In this document: positions 9,371 through 18,346 of the stretch, piece by piece | How positions within the stretch are numbered: the first letter of the stretch is position 1 | How the letters are laid out: each line of letters begins with the position of its first letter | NCBI RefSeq assembly: GCF_025140835.1 | Contig: NZ_CP081153.1 | Span: 1,922,001-1,986,000, forward strand | DNA length: 64,000 nucleotides | Direction of reading: 5' to 3' | Origin: Aliiroseovarius sp. M344 | Lineage (GTDB): Bacteria > Pseudomonadota > Alphaproteobacteria > Rhodobacterales > Rhodobacteraceae | The notes under the pieces: generated by a model | The model's database searches: none | Seen by the model: the letters and a program-made list of their open reading frames with translations, nothing else | What the model was told of the DNA's origin: nothing | Made by a program: the position numbers and the translations under genes

Positions 9371-11029
9371 TTATTCGTCCCCTTTTGGTGTCATAACAAG
9401 CGATTGCCAACCGCCAAGGTCATAGTTGGTTGCGCCTGCGATGGGAGTGTCGGGTTGCGTCACGTCCACCCAAGCCCCATCAGGCAGTAAGAATTGATGG
9501 GCACTGGCCCCGATATTGAAGACGCAAAGCAGGTCCTCATCCGCCAGTCGTCGGCGGAAGCTCAAAACGGTACCATCGACGCGAATACCCTCCATCCCCC
9601 CATGCGCAAGCGCGGGGTGGGCGCGGCGAAGCGCAATCGCCTGTCGGTAATGCTGAAGCAGGCCATCCGGCTCGGCCTCGGACAGCTCGACCGCGTGGTG
9701 AAGATGTTCGGGCGCTACGGGTAGCCACGGTTTCGGTGCTGCTGTGAACCCGCCATTGCCGTTCGAAGCTTCCCACACCATCGGTGTGCGACAGCCATCG
9801 CGGCCTTTGAATTCTGGCCAAAACTCGATGCCATAGGGGTCTTGCAGGTCGTCAAAACCCACATCGGCCTCGGTCAGGCCCAGCTCTTCGCCTTGATAGA
9901 TGCAAGCCGACCCGCGCAAACACATCAGAAGCGTTGCCAGAAGCTTCTGGCCTTCGGGCGGCAAGCTCCAGCGCGTCGCGTGGCGCACCACATCGTGGTT
10001 GGAATAAGCCCAGCAGGCCCAGCCATCTTCGGCAACCCGCGCCACATGCGCCATCACCTCTGCCACACGGGCCGCGTCAGGTTGATCGCCGGACAGAAGT
10101 TCGAACGCGTAACACATATGGGCCAGATCATCCCCGGCGGTGTATTCGCCCAGTATCTCCAACCCGCGCTGTGCATCACCGACCTCGCCCAGAATGGCGC
10201 CGTTGGTCGGTGCCATGACCATGCGCAATTTGCGCAGAAACGCCAAGGTTTCGGGCCGGTTCTTGTCATAGACGTGATCTTGATGGTTATACGGGTTCAC
10301 CGCAGGCGCGATCGAGGCATTGCGATCCTCGGGCGCAAGCGGCGGATTGTCCCGCAGTTGCGCGTCATGGGTATAGAAGTTGATCGTGTCCAGCCGGAAC
10401 CCATCCACGCCCCGTTCAAGCCAGAACCGGGCCACATCCAGCAGTGCGTCCTGCACGTCAGGTTCGTGGAAATTCAGGTCCGGCTGCGAGGTCAGGAAGT
10501 TGTGCAGATAATACTGGCAGCGCCGCGCATCCCAGGTCCAGGCCGACCCGCCGAAAACCGACAGCCAGTTGTTGGGCGGTGTCCCGTCCGGTTTCGCATC
10601 CGCCCAGACATACCAGTTTGCTTTGTCGTTTTCGCGGTCCTTGCGGCTTTCGGAAAACCATGGGTGCTGGTCCGAGCTGTGGCTGAGCACAAGGTCGGTC
10701 ATCACCTTCAACCCCAACCCGTGCGCCGCCTGCACAAGTGCATCGAAATCTGCGAGCGTGCCGAACATCGGGTCCACATCTCGGTAATCGGAGACGTCAT
10801 AACCGAAGTCTTTCATAGGCGAGGTGAAGAACGGCGAAACCCAGATTGCGTCCACGCCAAGACTGGCGACATAGTGCAACCGACGCGTGATGCCGCGCAG
10901 ATCCCCAATACCGTCGCCATTATCGTCCTGAAAACTGCGCGGATAGATCTGATAGATTACTGCGCCACGCCACCAGTCTGCCTGTTTGGCCAGATGCGTC
11001 AGCGCGCTGTTTGCGACGGTTGCATTCAT
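9371..11029 (-). CDS. aglA: Alpha-glucosidase AglA (GH13)
   Basis: A 552-residue cytoplasmic GH13 enzyme that hydrolyses imported alpha-glucosides (sucrose, maltose, trehalose-like). The catalytic triad is visible: nucleophile Asp214 in GFRLDT, acid/base Glu282 in ILGEVGD, and transition-state Asp346 in SNHDVVRH. The N-terminal WWRGAVIYQIYPRSF is typical of oligo-1,6-glucosidase/alpha-glucosidases. A GGAGG at the end of aglG serves as its ribosome site. It lies between the permease and ATPase genes, as in S. meliloti agl. Confidence 0.94.
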   Translation of the reverse strand: MNATVANSALTHLAKQADWWRGAVIYQIYPRSFQDDNGDGIGDLRGITRRLHYVASLGVDAIWVSPFFTSPMKDFGYDVSDYRDVDPMFGTLADFDALVQAAHGLGLKVMTDLVLSHSSDQHPWFSESRKDRENDKANWYVWADAKPDGTPPNNWLSVFGGSAWTWDARRCQYYLHNFLTSQPDLNFHEPDVQDALLDVARFWLERGVDGFRLDTINFYTHDAQLRDNPPLAPEDRNASIAPAVNPYNHQDHVYDKNRPETLAFLRKLRMVMAPTNGAILGEVGDAQRGLEILGEYTAGDDLAHMCYAFELLSGDQPDAARVAEVMAHVARVAEDGWACWAYSNHDVVRHATRWSLPPEGQKLLATLLMCLRGSACIYQGEELGLTEADVGFDDLQDPYGIEFWPEFKGRDGCRTPMVWEASNGNGGFTAAPKPWLPVAPEHLHHAVELSEAEPDGLLQHYRQAIALRRAHPALAHGGMEGIRVDGTVLSFRRRLADEDLLCVFNIGASAHQFLLPDGAWVDVTQPDTPIAGATNYDLGGWQSLVMTPKGDE

Positions 11030-11032
11030 TTC

Positions 11033-12166
11033 TCAGCCTCCTTTGACCGAGCCGGCCAACAGACCGCGCACAAGATAGCGTTGTAGTGAGAAGAACACCG
11101 CAATTGGCACAGCGATGGACACAAAGGCCGACGCGGCAAGGATTTCCCAATCCCCCCCACGGGATCCAAGAAGGTCCACGATCCGGCCGGTCATCACGAC
11201 CTGATCCTCGCCAGTGCCAAGGAACACCTTGGCCACCAGAAGGTCATTCCAGACCCAAAGGAACTGGAAGATCGCGAAAGAGGCCAGCGCGGGAAAGCTA
11301 AGCGGCAGGATGATCTTGCGGAAAATCGCGAAGTCGGACGCGCCGTCGACGCGGGCGCTTTCAATGATCTCGCCCGGCAGACCCGCCATGTAATTTCTGA
11401 GCAGGAACACCGCCAAGGGCAGACCAAACCCGGTATGCGCGAGCCATATCCCGATATAGCCTTTGCCGATCCCGATATTGTTATGCAGCTTCAGAAGCGG
11501 GATAAACGCGACCTGAAGCGGCACGACCAACAGGCCCACAATGCCCGCGATCAAAAGCGCGCGGCCCGGCATCTCCATCCATGCCAGCGCATAGGCTGCA
11601 AACGCCGCGACAAGGATTGGGATGATGGTGGCAGGAATCGTGACAGTCAGCGTGTTCAGAAGCGCCTTGCCCATGCCTTCGGCAAACAAGACCTCGCGGT
11701 AGTTATCCAGCGTGAAGCTGGGCGGGCTTTCTGCGCGCACGAACAGGCGTTGACCGCGGCTGCCTGACGGTTGCTCGCTATACGTGATCCGGTAATCCCC
11801 GTTGGCTTCAACACTGATCTGGTGCCCTTTCGCGTGGGTCGCGATCTCGCCCGGCGCGAAAGCTTCTGGTTCGCGAGAGGTGATACCGAAGGCGGTCACG
11901 TCACCCGAACCACTTTCAAAAACACTGCCAGACAGGACCCAGCCGGCACCGTCTGGTGTGGCATTGTCCGGGGCATCAGCGCGCACGATGATGTTTTGTT
12001 CCGAAGCAGACATTGCAGTCCACCAGCCCGACGTCGAAATCGCATCACGATCACGAAACGAACTGACCAAAAGGCCAAATGTCGGGATGATCCAAAGAAG
12101 GACCAGAAATCCGACCGACAGGTTGACCGCCCATGTCAGGCGGGATTTTGTACCAGCCATTTCCAT
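11033..12166 (-). CDS. aglG: Alpha-glucoside ABC transporter permease AglG
   Basis: A 377-residue inner-membrane permease of the MalG type. The EAA loop appears as GLPGEIIESARVDGASDFAIFRKIILP. An unusually long periplasmic insertion (about residues 45-150) separates the first membrane helix from the rest, a feature I associate with AglG proteins. The start codon overlaps the aglF stop (TGATG), giving coupling. An alternative ATG lies two codons downstream. Confidence 0.92.
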   Translation of the reverse strand: MEMAGTKSRLTWAVNLSVGFLVLLWIIPTFGLLVSSFRDRDAISTSGWWTAMSASEQNIIVRADAPDNATPDGAGWVLSGSVFESGSGDVTAFGITSREPEAFAPGEIATHAKGHQISVEANGDYRITYSEQPSGSRGQRLFVRAESPPSFTLDNYREVLFAEGMGKALLNTLTVTIPATIIPILVAAFAAYALAWMEMPGRALLIAGIVGLLVVPLQVAFIPLLKLHNNIGIGKGYIGIWLAHTGFGLPLAVFLLRNYMAGLPGEIIESARVDGASDFAIFRKIILPLSFPALASFAIFQFLWVWNDLLVAKVFLGTGEDQVVMTGRIVDLLGSRGGDWEILAASAFVSIAVPIAVFFSLQRYLVRGLLAGSVKGG

Positions 12167-13161
12167 CAGCGGTTCTCCTTATGTGCGTTCGAGATGTTCC
12201 AGATCATGACCGGCGTGACCAGCAACATGATCACCATGACTATCGCAGAGCCGCGACCAAAATCTGGCGAACCGCGGAACATCCAGTCATACATGAGATT
12301 GGCCAAAACCTGCGTGCCCCATTGCCCGTTGGTCATGGCAAAGACGATGTCGAAGACCTTCAGGACGGTGACAGTAATGGTCGTCCAGACCACCGCGATC
12401 GTCCCCCAGATTTGCGGGATCTTGATCTTGAAAAAGATCTGCATCGGCGTCGCGCCGTCAAGATAGGCTGCTTCAATGGTTTCCTCGCTGATGCCCTTCA
12501 GGGCGGCGGACAGGATCACCATCGCAAAGCCGGTCTGGATCCAGATCAGGATGATCATCAGGAAAAGATTGTTCCAGAACGGGACCGTGATCCAAGTTTG
12601 AGCGGATCCCCCAAACACTTCGACAATCGCGTTCAGAAGACCGATTTGCTCGCCCTGATTCTCGCCGCGATAGTCATAGATGAACTTCCAGATGACCGAA
12701 GCGCCCACAAAGCTAATTGCCATTGGCATGAAAACCAGGCTCTGCGCGATGGATCCCCATTTGATCCGGTCCGTCAATCCGGCGGCGACAAGGCCGAAGA
12801 AGGTCGAAGCCGCAGGCACGATCACCAGCCACAGAAGGTTGTTTCCAAGGCTTTCCCGGAACTTCTCGTCTCCGGCAAGCCAGGTGTAATTATCGGCCCC
12901 GATAAACGCGCCACGCGTGTCGCGCATGGACAGAAAGAAGGTCGAGAACACTGGGTAGACAAGGTAAAGTCCCAAAACCAGCAGCGCAGGCAGGACGAAC
13001 AGCCACGGGCGGATCGCATTGGCCTTGTTTATGTTGGCCCCAGCGTTCGGGCCACTGGCCGGAAGCAAGCGATCCAGAAGGATGTTTGAGAAATAGAAAT
13101 AGGCAACACACCCAAACACGCCCACAACAATTGTCGAAACAGCGAACAGAAGCTGATCCAT
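12166..13161 (-). CDS. aglF: Alpha-glucoside ABC transporter permease AglF
   Basis: A 331-residue MalF-type permease; the EAA-like loop is GISEETIEAAYLDGATPMQIFFKIKIPQ. The start is ATG 13159-13161, with GGGGG 5-9 bases upstream; an upstream in-frame TTG at 13173 is less likely. It follows aglE after an 86-bp gap that contains a stem-loop, and overlaps aglG by one base. Confidence 0.92.
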   Translation of the reverse strand: MDQLLFAVSTIVVGVFGCVAYFYFSNILLDRLLPASGPNAGANINKANAIRPWLFVLPALLVLGLYLVYPVFSTFFLSMRDTRGAFIGADNYTWLAGDEKFRESLGNNLLWLVIVPAASTFFGLVAAGLTDRIKWGSIAQSLVFMPMAISFVGASVIWKFIYDYRGENQGEQIGLLNAIVEVFGGSAQTWITVPFWNNLFLMIILIWIQTGFAMVILSAALKGISEETIEAAYLDGATPMQIFFKIKIPQIWGTIAVVWTTITVTVLKVFDIVFAMTNGQWGTQVLANLMYDWMFRGSPDFGRGSAIVMVIMLLVTPVMIWNISNAHKENR

Positions 13162-13206
13162 GACGTCCCCCAATCACCGGTTTTCGGCGTTTTGATATTG
13201 GCACAG

Positions 13207-13229
13207 TCCGGCGGCACATGACCGCCGAA
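13207..13229 (-). other. Intercistronic stem-loop between aglE and aglF
   Basis: Read on the minus strand, GTTCGGCGG / CCGCCGGAC can form nine pairs (one G-U) around a 7-nt loop. It begins 18 nt after the aglE stop and has no T-run. Such hairpins behind the binding-protein gene commonly shield the upstream message from 3' exonucleases; that role is inferred. Confidence 0.7.
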
Positions 13230-13247
13230 CCTGTTGATGTTGTGGGT

Positions 13248-14600
13248 TTACTTGATCGAGTCCCAGGTCGATTGGATCGACGCGGCCACTTCACCGGCAT
13301 CCTTGCCGCCGGCATAGTCCACCATACCAGTCCAGAACACGCCGGTCCCGATTGCACCGGGCATCAGGTCAGAGCCGTCAAAGCGGAACGTGTCTGCGTT
13401 CAACAGAATATCGTTCATCTTGGCGACGGTCGGATCGGTGTAAACCTCAGTGTTGACACCCTTATGAGGAGTCAGGAAGCCCTTTTGCGCCATCCAAATT
13501 TCATGCGCGATCGGGGATTTCAGGAACTCCATAAAGGCTTGCGCCCCTTTTGAATCGCTGGTCACGCCCCAAACGGTGCCTGCCCCAAGGACCGGTTTGC
13601 CAAGGTCTTTGTCCGCATAGGCCGGGAAATAGAAGAAATCCGCATCTACGCCCACTTCTGTGCCTTCAGGGAAGAAGGTGGGGATAAAGCTCGCCTGACG
13701 GTGCATGTAGCACTGTGGCGGTGAGGCAAACATGCCCTGGGGGCTGTCACGGAAGTCCGTTGTGGCAACCGCGCCCGCACCACCCGAGACATAGGCATCG
13801 TTGCGCGCAAAGGCGCCGAATTCCTCAATCGCGGCGACCACTTTGGGGTCGTCGAACGCAAGCTCGTTCTTGGTCCACGCGTCGTAATCTTGCGGCGTAT
13901 TGATGCGCAGCATCATATCTTCGACCCAGTCGGTTGCAGGCCAGCCCGTCGCACCACCTGATCCCAGACCGATACACCACGGCACGCCGCCATCGGCGAC
14001 GATCTGATCAGTCAGCGCCTTCAGCTCTTCCATCGACTGCGGCACGTCATAGCCGGCATCTTCGAAATTCTCAGGTACATACCAAACCAGCGACTTCACA
14101 TCGACTTTGTAGAAAAAGCCGTAAAGCGCATCTGCCCCGTCTTTACCGGCATAGGTCCCAAGATCGACCCAGCTTTGGCCAGCGGCATAGTTGTCACGCA
14201 CCCAATCGGCCGTTTCGGCTGGCAAGGGCGCTAAAAGCCCCTTGGATGCCAAGTCGGCTGCCAGACCCGGCTGCGGGAAAATCGCGATATTGGGTGGGCT
14301 GCCCGCTTCCGTGTCGATGACAATCTGCTGCTCGAAACTGTCAGACCCGGAATATTCCACATCTGCGCCAGTTGCGTCTTCGAAATAATGCACAACGCTT
14401 TCGATTAGTTCCTTGTCCGGCCCAAGCCACGGCCCGAGGATCGAAATTTCTTCGCCCGACAGATCCATTGATTTCAGCGCTTCAAAGCTGTCCCAGCTAA
14501 ACGCCCCCTCGCCCGGCGCGAATTTCAAATGGCCGTCGGCCTGCGCCATACCAACTGTCAGCGCCAGCGCTGCTGCGCTTGCGTAAAATGCGTTCTTCAT
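13248..14600 (-). CDS. aglE: Alpha-glucoside-binding periplasmic protein AglE
   Basis: A 450-residue ABC solute-binding protein. A Sec signal peptide (MKNAFYASAAALALTVGMAQA, residues 1-21) precedes the mature family-1 type binding fold. Homology to AglE is supported by the phrases EISILGPWLG and TGADVEYSGSDSFEQQI and by its place at the head of aglEFGAK. It captures alpha-glucosides in the periplasm. A LacI-type operator and promoter lie upstream, and a stem-loop lies downstream. Confidence 0.94.
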   Translation of the reverse strand: MKNAFYASAAALALTVGMAQADGHLKFAPGEGAFSWDSFEALKSMDLSGEEISILGPWLGPDKELIESVVHYFEDATGADVEYSGSDSFEQQIVIDTEAGSPPNIAIFPQPGLAADLASKGLLAPLPAETADWVRDNYAAGQSWVDLGTYAGKDGADALYGFFYKVDVKSLVWYVPENFEDAGYDVPQSMEELKALTDQIVADGGVPWCIGLGSGGATGWPATDWVEDMMLRINTPQDYDAWTKNELAFDDPKVVAAIEEFGAFARNDAYVSGGAGAVATTDFRDSPQGMFASPPQCYMHRQASFIPTFFPEGTEVGVDADFFYFPAYADKDLGKPVLGAGTVWGVTSDSKGAQAFMEFLKSPIAHEIWMAQKGFLTPHKGVNTEVYTDPTVAKMNDILLNADTFRFDGSDLMPGAIGTGVFWTGMVDYAGGKDAGEVAASIQSTWDSIK

Positions 14601-14720
14601 TGTTTCCTCCCTACGGCCCTCGCGGACCTCCCAGGTTTTGAGATCGGATGACCGACCCCGGCGCCTATGCGCCTGATGACTTCACCAAAGCGGATCGGAT
14701 GGCAGATTCGCCAAATTCCC

Positions 14721-14732
14721 CAAAGCGCTTTG
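14721..14732. promoter_or_regulatory. Perfect LacI-type operator upstream of aglE
   Basis: CAAAGCGCTTTG is a perfect 12-bp palindrome with the central CG typical of LacI-family operators. It sits in the aglE-aglR divergent region, about 20 bp downstream of a TAGAAT -10-like element, where bound AglR would block aglEFGAK transcription. Confidence 0.8.
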
Positions 14733-14752
14733 AACACCTCAACTTCGCGTAG

Positions 14753-14758
14753 ATTCTA
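14753..14758 (-). promoter_or_regulatory. Possible -10 element of the aglE promoter
   Basis: On the minus strand the bases read TAGAAT (5 of 6 to consensus). The matching -35 is weak. A TTGACA at 14764-14769 lies too near for the usual spacing, so the exact promoter is uncertain. Confidence 0.35.
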
Positions 14759-14838
14759 CAACCTGTCAACGATCACGTTAGCGCAAACAGCCTTTTTGCC
14801 TAATTTCTTTATTTAACAGGAAAAGTATCATTCTCGAT

Positions 14839-14867
14839 TTGACGTTCCGGCTTGCCCTCAGTAACGT
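14839..14867 (+). promoter_or_regulatory. Candidate aglR promoter
   Basis: TTGACG (14839-14844), a 17-bp spacer, then TAACGT (14862-14867). The predicted start of transcription falls a few bases before the second operator, so AglR could repress its own gene. Confidence 0.5.
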
Positions 14868-14877
14868 TAAGGTCATT

Positions 14878-14889
14878 CAAACCGCTTTG
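14878..14889. promoter_or_regulatory. Second LacI-type operator, upstream of aglR
   Basis: CAAACCGCTTTG differs from the perfect site at 14721-14732 by one base. It lies 16 bp before the aglR start, and together the two sites bracket the divergent promoters. The 146-bp spacing would also allow looping. Confidence 0.7.
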
Positions 14890-14905
14890 GAAACCAACCG
14901 TCGCC

Positions 14906-15946
14906 ATGACTTTGAAAGAACTCTCGGATTTGTTGGGCCTGTCCCCGACCACCGTCAGCCGCGCGCTGAACGGTTATCCGGAAGTGTCCGAAGCCACGCG
15001 CAAGAAGGTGACCGCCGCCGCCCGTGTACATGGCTATGCGCCCAATACCCGCGCCCGGTCGCTGGCCACGGGGCGCGCCATGGCCATTGGCCACGTGATC
15101 CCGATCAGTTCCAAACATGAGATGGTGAACCCGGTGTTCGGCGACTTCATTGCGGGCGCAGGCGAGGTCTATTCCCGCAACGGGTATGACATGCTGCTTT
15201 CCGTCGTGCCGGACGCTGATGAGGATGAGGCCTATCGCAGTTTTCTGACCAAACAGAACGTGGACGGCATTATTCTGCACGCGCCCACGCTGAACGATCC
15301 CCGCATTCCTCTATTGAACACTCTGGGCTTGCCCTATGTGGTACACGGGCGCAGCTCTGAGACCACGGCGTCTTATGCTTGGGTTGACGTCAATAACAAG
15401 CGGGCTTTTCAACGGGCGACCGATTTCCTGTTGGATCTTGGCCATCAGCGCATTGCACTGGTAAACGGGCTTGAACATATGGACTTCGCTATTCGTCGTC
15501 GCGCGGGTTACGAGGCGGCGCTTAAAGCACGCGGCATCACGCCCGACCCGGACCTGATGTTCTCGGGCGAGATGACCGAAGCGCAAGGGCATGACATTAC
15601 CCGGACATTGTTGACCCAGCCCGACCCGCCAACCGCCCTTCTGGTCAGCTCGATGATTACCGCCATCGGCGTGCGGCGCGGGATCGAGGAATTGGGCCTG
15701 ACGATGGGTCGCGACGTCTCGTTGATCACACATGATGATGATCTGAGCTATTTCCGGAACGGGGCAGACATCCCCGTCTATACGGCCACACGATCTTCGG
15801 TGCGAGATGCGGGTCGCAAAGCCGCCCAGATGTTGATCGATATCATTCAAAGGCGCGATTCCACGCACGAGATCCTGCTTGAGGCCGACCTGACGCTGGG
15901 CTTGTCGACAGGCCCAGTCGCCCGAACCAGGGTCGAGACCGGCTGA
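14906..15946 (+). CDS. aglR: LacI-family regulator of alpha-glucoside use, AglR-like
   Basis: A 346-residue LacI-family repressor. The N-terminal helix-turn-helix is MTLKELSDLLGLSPTTVSRALNG with hinge region through about residue 60, followed by a periplasmic-binding-protein-like sugar domain. The start is ATG 14904-type reading at 14906; an in-frame TTG 54 bases upstream would run through the operator and is rejected. It is divergent from aglE with two matching operators between, so it most likely controls aglEFGAK and itself, released by an alpha-glucoside. The glucosidase and glucokinase genes follow on the same strand. Confidence 0.92.
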   Translation: MTLKELSDLLGLSPTTVSRALNGYPEVSEATRKKVTAAARVHGYAPNTRARSLATGRAMAIGHVIPISSKHEMVNPVFGDFIAGAGEVYSRNGYDMLLSVVPDADEDEAYRSFLTKQNVDGIILHAPTLNDPRIPLLNTLGLPYVVHGRSSETTASYAWVDVNNKRAFQRATDFLLDLGHQRIALVNGLEHMDFAIRRRAGYEAALKARGITPDPDLMFSGEMTEAQGHDITRTLLTQPDPPTALLVSSMITAIGVRRGIEELGLTMGRDVSLITHDDDLSYFRNGADIPVYTATRSSVRDAGRKAAQMLIDIIQRRDSTHEILLEADLTLGLSTGPVARTRVETG

Positions 15947-16007
15947 GAGAACGGCGCGTATTACGGGCCACAAATTCACGAATACCAGCGCAAAGAGATA
16001 GATTACG

Positions 16008-17351
16008 ATGCTGCCACATCGCACTGAATTTCCATATGATTTCCTGTTTGGCGCGGCGACGTCCGCCTATCAGATCGAAGGCCATGCCAATGGCGGTGCC
16101 GGGCGCACCCATTGGGATGATTTCGCCGAAACCCCCGGCAACGTAGCTGGTGCCGAAACGGGCGCACGGGCCTGCGATCACCTGACCCGGTGGGCCGAAG
16201 ATCTGGATCTCGTGCGCGACGCAGGGTTCGATGTCTATCGCTTCTCGACCTCGTGGGCGCGGGTACTGCCCGATGGGCGCGGCACGCCAAACACGGCAGG
16301 TCTGGATTTCTATGACCGGCTTGTGGATGGCATGTTGGAGCGCGGCATCAAGCCGGCGGCGACGCTTTACCATTGGGAACTGCCCTCGCCGCTGGCGGAT
16401 TTGGGGGGCTGGCGCAATCGCGACATTGCGGGTTGGTTTGCCGATTTCACCGAAGTGATCATGGGGCGGATCGGGGATCGCCTGTGGTCGGCTGCCCCGA
16501 TTAACGAGCCTTGGTGTGTTTCGTGGCTCAGCCATTTCGAAGGCCACCATGCCCCCGGACTGCGCGACATCCGCGCCACCGCGCGCGCGATGCACCATGT
16601 TCTGCTCGCGCATGGACGCGCGACCGAAGTGATGCGTGGACTTGGCATGTCGAACCTGGGAGCCGTTTGCAACATGGAGTTCGCAGCCCCCGTCGATGAC
16701 ACGCCCGAGGCCTTGCGCGCCGCCCGTGTGCAAGACGCGATCTATAACCGGTTCTTCATCTCTGGCATCACCAAGGGCGCGTATCCTGACGAGGTGCTGG
16801 AAGGGATCGAACCGCATCTGCCCCGTGGTTGGCAGGATGACTTTCCCACCATCACCGCACCGATCGACTGGATCGGCGTGAATTACTACACCCGCAAACT
16901 CTATGGCCCCGCCGCCACGGCGCACGATGCGCCCGCCCCTTGGCCCGCAACATCCGAGCACGAAGGCCCCTTGCCGAAAACCGCGATGGGCTGGGAAGTC
17001 TACCCGGACGGCCTTTCGCATTTCCTGAAGATGGTGGCGCGCGACTATACAGGCGAGTTGCCAATCTATGTGACCGAAAACGGGATGGCCGGACTTGTAG
17101 AACGTGACGCCGCCCCCACACATGACCCAGACCGCACGGCTTTCCTGGCAGAGCATTTGAAGGTCGTCAAAAAGGCCATAGCAGAGGGACTTCCGGTAAA
17201 AGGCTACTTTACGTGGTCGCTTCTGGACAATTATGAATGGGCTTTGGGCTATGCGCCGCGCTTTGGGCTGGTCCATGTCGATTTCGAAACGCTGAACCGC
17301 ACGCCGAAAGCGTCCTATCACGCACTCAGAAAGGCCCTGTCTCGCCCATGA
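16008..17351 (+). CDS. Beta-glucosidase (GH1)
   Basis: A 447-residue cytoplasmic GH1 enzyme that hydrolyses beta-glucosides such as cellobiose to glucose. The N-terminal signature FLFGAATSAYQIEG is present, the acid/base is Glu167 in INEPWC, and the nucleophile is Glu357 in YVTENGM. The length is normal for the family. It lies 61 bp after aglR and overlaps glk by four bases (ATGA), so glucose released by both AglA and this enzyme is phosphorylated by the next gene's product. Confidence 0.95.
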   Translation: MLPHRTEFPYDFLFGAATSAYQIEGHANGGAGRTHWDDFAETPGNVAGAETGARACDHLTRWAEDLDLVRDAGFDVYRFSTSWARVLPDGRGTPNTAGLDFYDRLVDGMLERGIKPAATLYHWELPSPLADLGGWRNRDIAGWFADFTEVIMGRIGDRLWSAAPINEPWCVSWLSHFEGHHAPGLRDIRATARAMHHVLLAHGRATEVMRGLGMSNLGAVCNMEFAAPVDDTPEALRAARVQDAIYNRFFISGITKGAYPDEVLEGIEPHLPRGWQDDFPTITAPIDWIGVNYYTRKLYGPAATAHDAPAPWPATSEHEGPLPKTAMGWEVYPDGLSHFLKMVARDYTGELPIYVTENGMAGLVERDAAPTHDPDRTAFLAEHLKVVKKAIAEGLPVKGYFTWSLLDNYEWALGYAPRFGLVHVDFETLNRTPKASYHALRKALSRP

Positions 17352-18307
17352 CCACATATTCGCTTGTCGCCGATGTTGGCGGCACCAATACCCGTGTCGC
17401 TCTGGCCATCGGGACAGACCTTCTGCCGGACAGCATCATCAAGCATCGAAATACCGACTATGATGGCCTGCCACAGTTGCTCGCGGCCTATCTTCAGGGG
17501 CAGCACAGCCCCAATTGCAAACGGGCCGCTGTCGCCATTGCGGGACCGGTCAAGGATGGCGCGGGTCGCCTGACCAACCTGAATTGGGAGATCGACAAAA
17601 CCACGCTGGCCGACGTCTCGGGCGCAAAGCGCGGTGCGGTCTTGAATGACCTGCAAGCGCAGGGCCATGCGTTGGGGCATATTGCCGACACCGATCTGAG
17701 CACCCTGAAACTGGGCGAAGACGAGAACCCCAACGCCGCCATGCTGGTCATCGGCGTGGGCACAGGGTTCAACTGCGCGCCGGTGTTTCAGACCGCCAAA
17801 GGGCGGTTTGTGCCCCCGTCCGAAGCCGGGCACCTGACCTTCGCCGCACGCGGGGACGAACAATTGGCATTGTCCCAGTTCCTTGAACAGAAATTGGGCC
17901 ATGTCGCCGTCGAAGACGTCCTGTCAGGGCGCGGGCTTGAACGGTGCTATGCATGGGCGTCAAGCGAAGCTGGCGATGCCAAGACAGCAACAACCGCCGA
18001 GGTTTTTGCCGCCGCTGCGGCCGAAGACCCGGTCGCAGTGCGCGCGATTGGAGCCTTTGTCACCGCCTTGGGCAACGTAACCGGTGATCTTGCCCTGACG
18101 CTTTTACCTTTTGGCGGCATTTACCTTGTCGGCGGCATGTCCCGTGCCGTCGCCCCATGGTTTGAGCGCTGCGGATTTGATACGGCCCTGACCGACAAGG
18201 GGCGGTTTGGCGACTTCCTGAACGCGTTTTCAGTCAGGTTGGTCGAGGATGATTATGCCGCGCTGTCCGGCTGCGCACATTTTCTGGCGCGCTCAGACAA
18301 TCAGTAG
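17348..18307 (+). CDS. glk: Glucokinase
   Basis: A 319-residue glucokinase of the Glk (non-ROK) family, catalysing glucose + ATP to glucose-6-phosphate. The phosphate-binding motif DVGGTNTR is at residues 8-15, and LVIGVGTGFN and EAGHL near the substrate site are visible. The start is ATG 17348, overlapping the beta-glucosidase stop; longer in-frame starts lie inside that gene. It joins the glucosidases to central metabolism. Confidence 0.94.
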   Translation: MTTYSLVADVGGTNTRVALAIGTDLLPDSIIKHRNTDYDGLPQLLAAYLQGQHSPNCKRAAVAIAGPVKDGAGRLTNLNWEIDKTTLADVSGAKRGAVLNDLQAQGHALGHIADTDLSTLKLGEDENPNAAMLVIGVGTGFNCAPVFQTAKGRFVPPSEAGHLTFAARGDEQLALSQFLEQKLGHVAVEDVLSGRGLERCYAWASSEAGDAKTATTAEVFAAAAAEDPVAVRAIGAFVTALGNVTGDLALTLLPFGGIYLVGGMSRAVAPWFERCGFDTALTDKGRFGDFLNAFSVRLVEDDYAALSGCAHFLARSDNQ

Positions 18308-18346
18308 CGAGACCTCACAGGCAAATAGCCGAGATCGGAGACAACG

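Noticed and set aside
9842..11086. Long open frame (414 codons) antisense to aglA
   Set aside because: A shadow of the GC-rich aglA codons; no domain, no ribosome site, low-complexity basic composition.
15843..17357. 504-codon frame antisense to the GH1 gene
   Set aside because: The plus-strand GH1 enzyme has intact catalytic motifs; the antisense product shows no recognisable fold.
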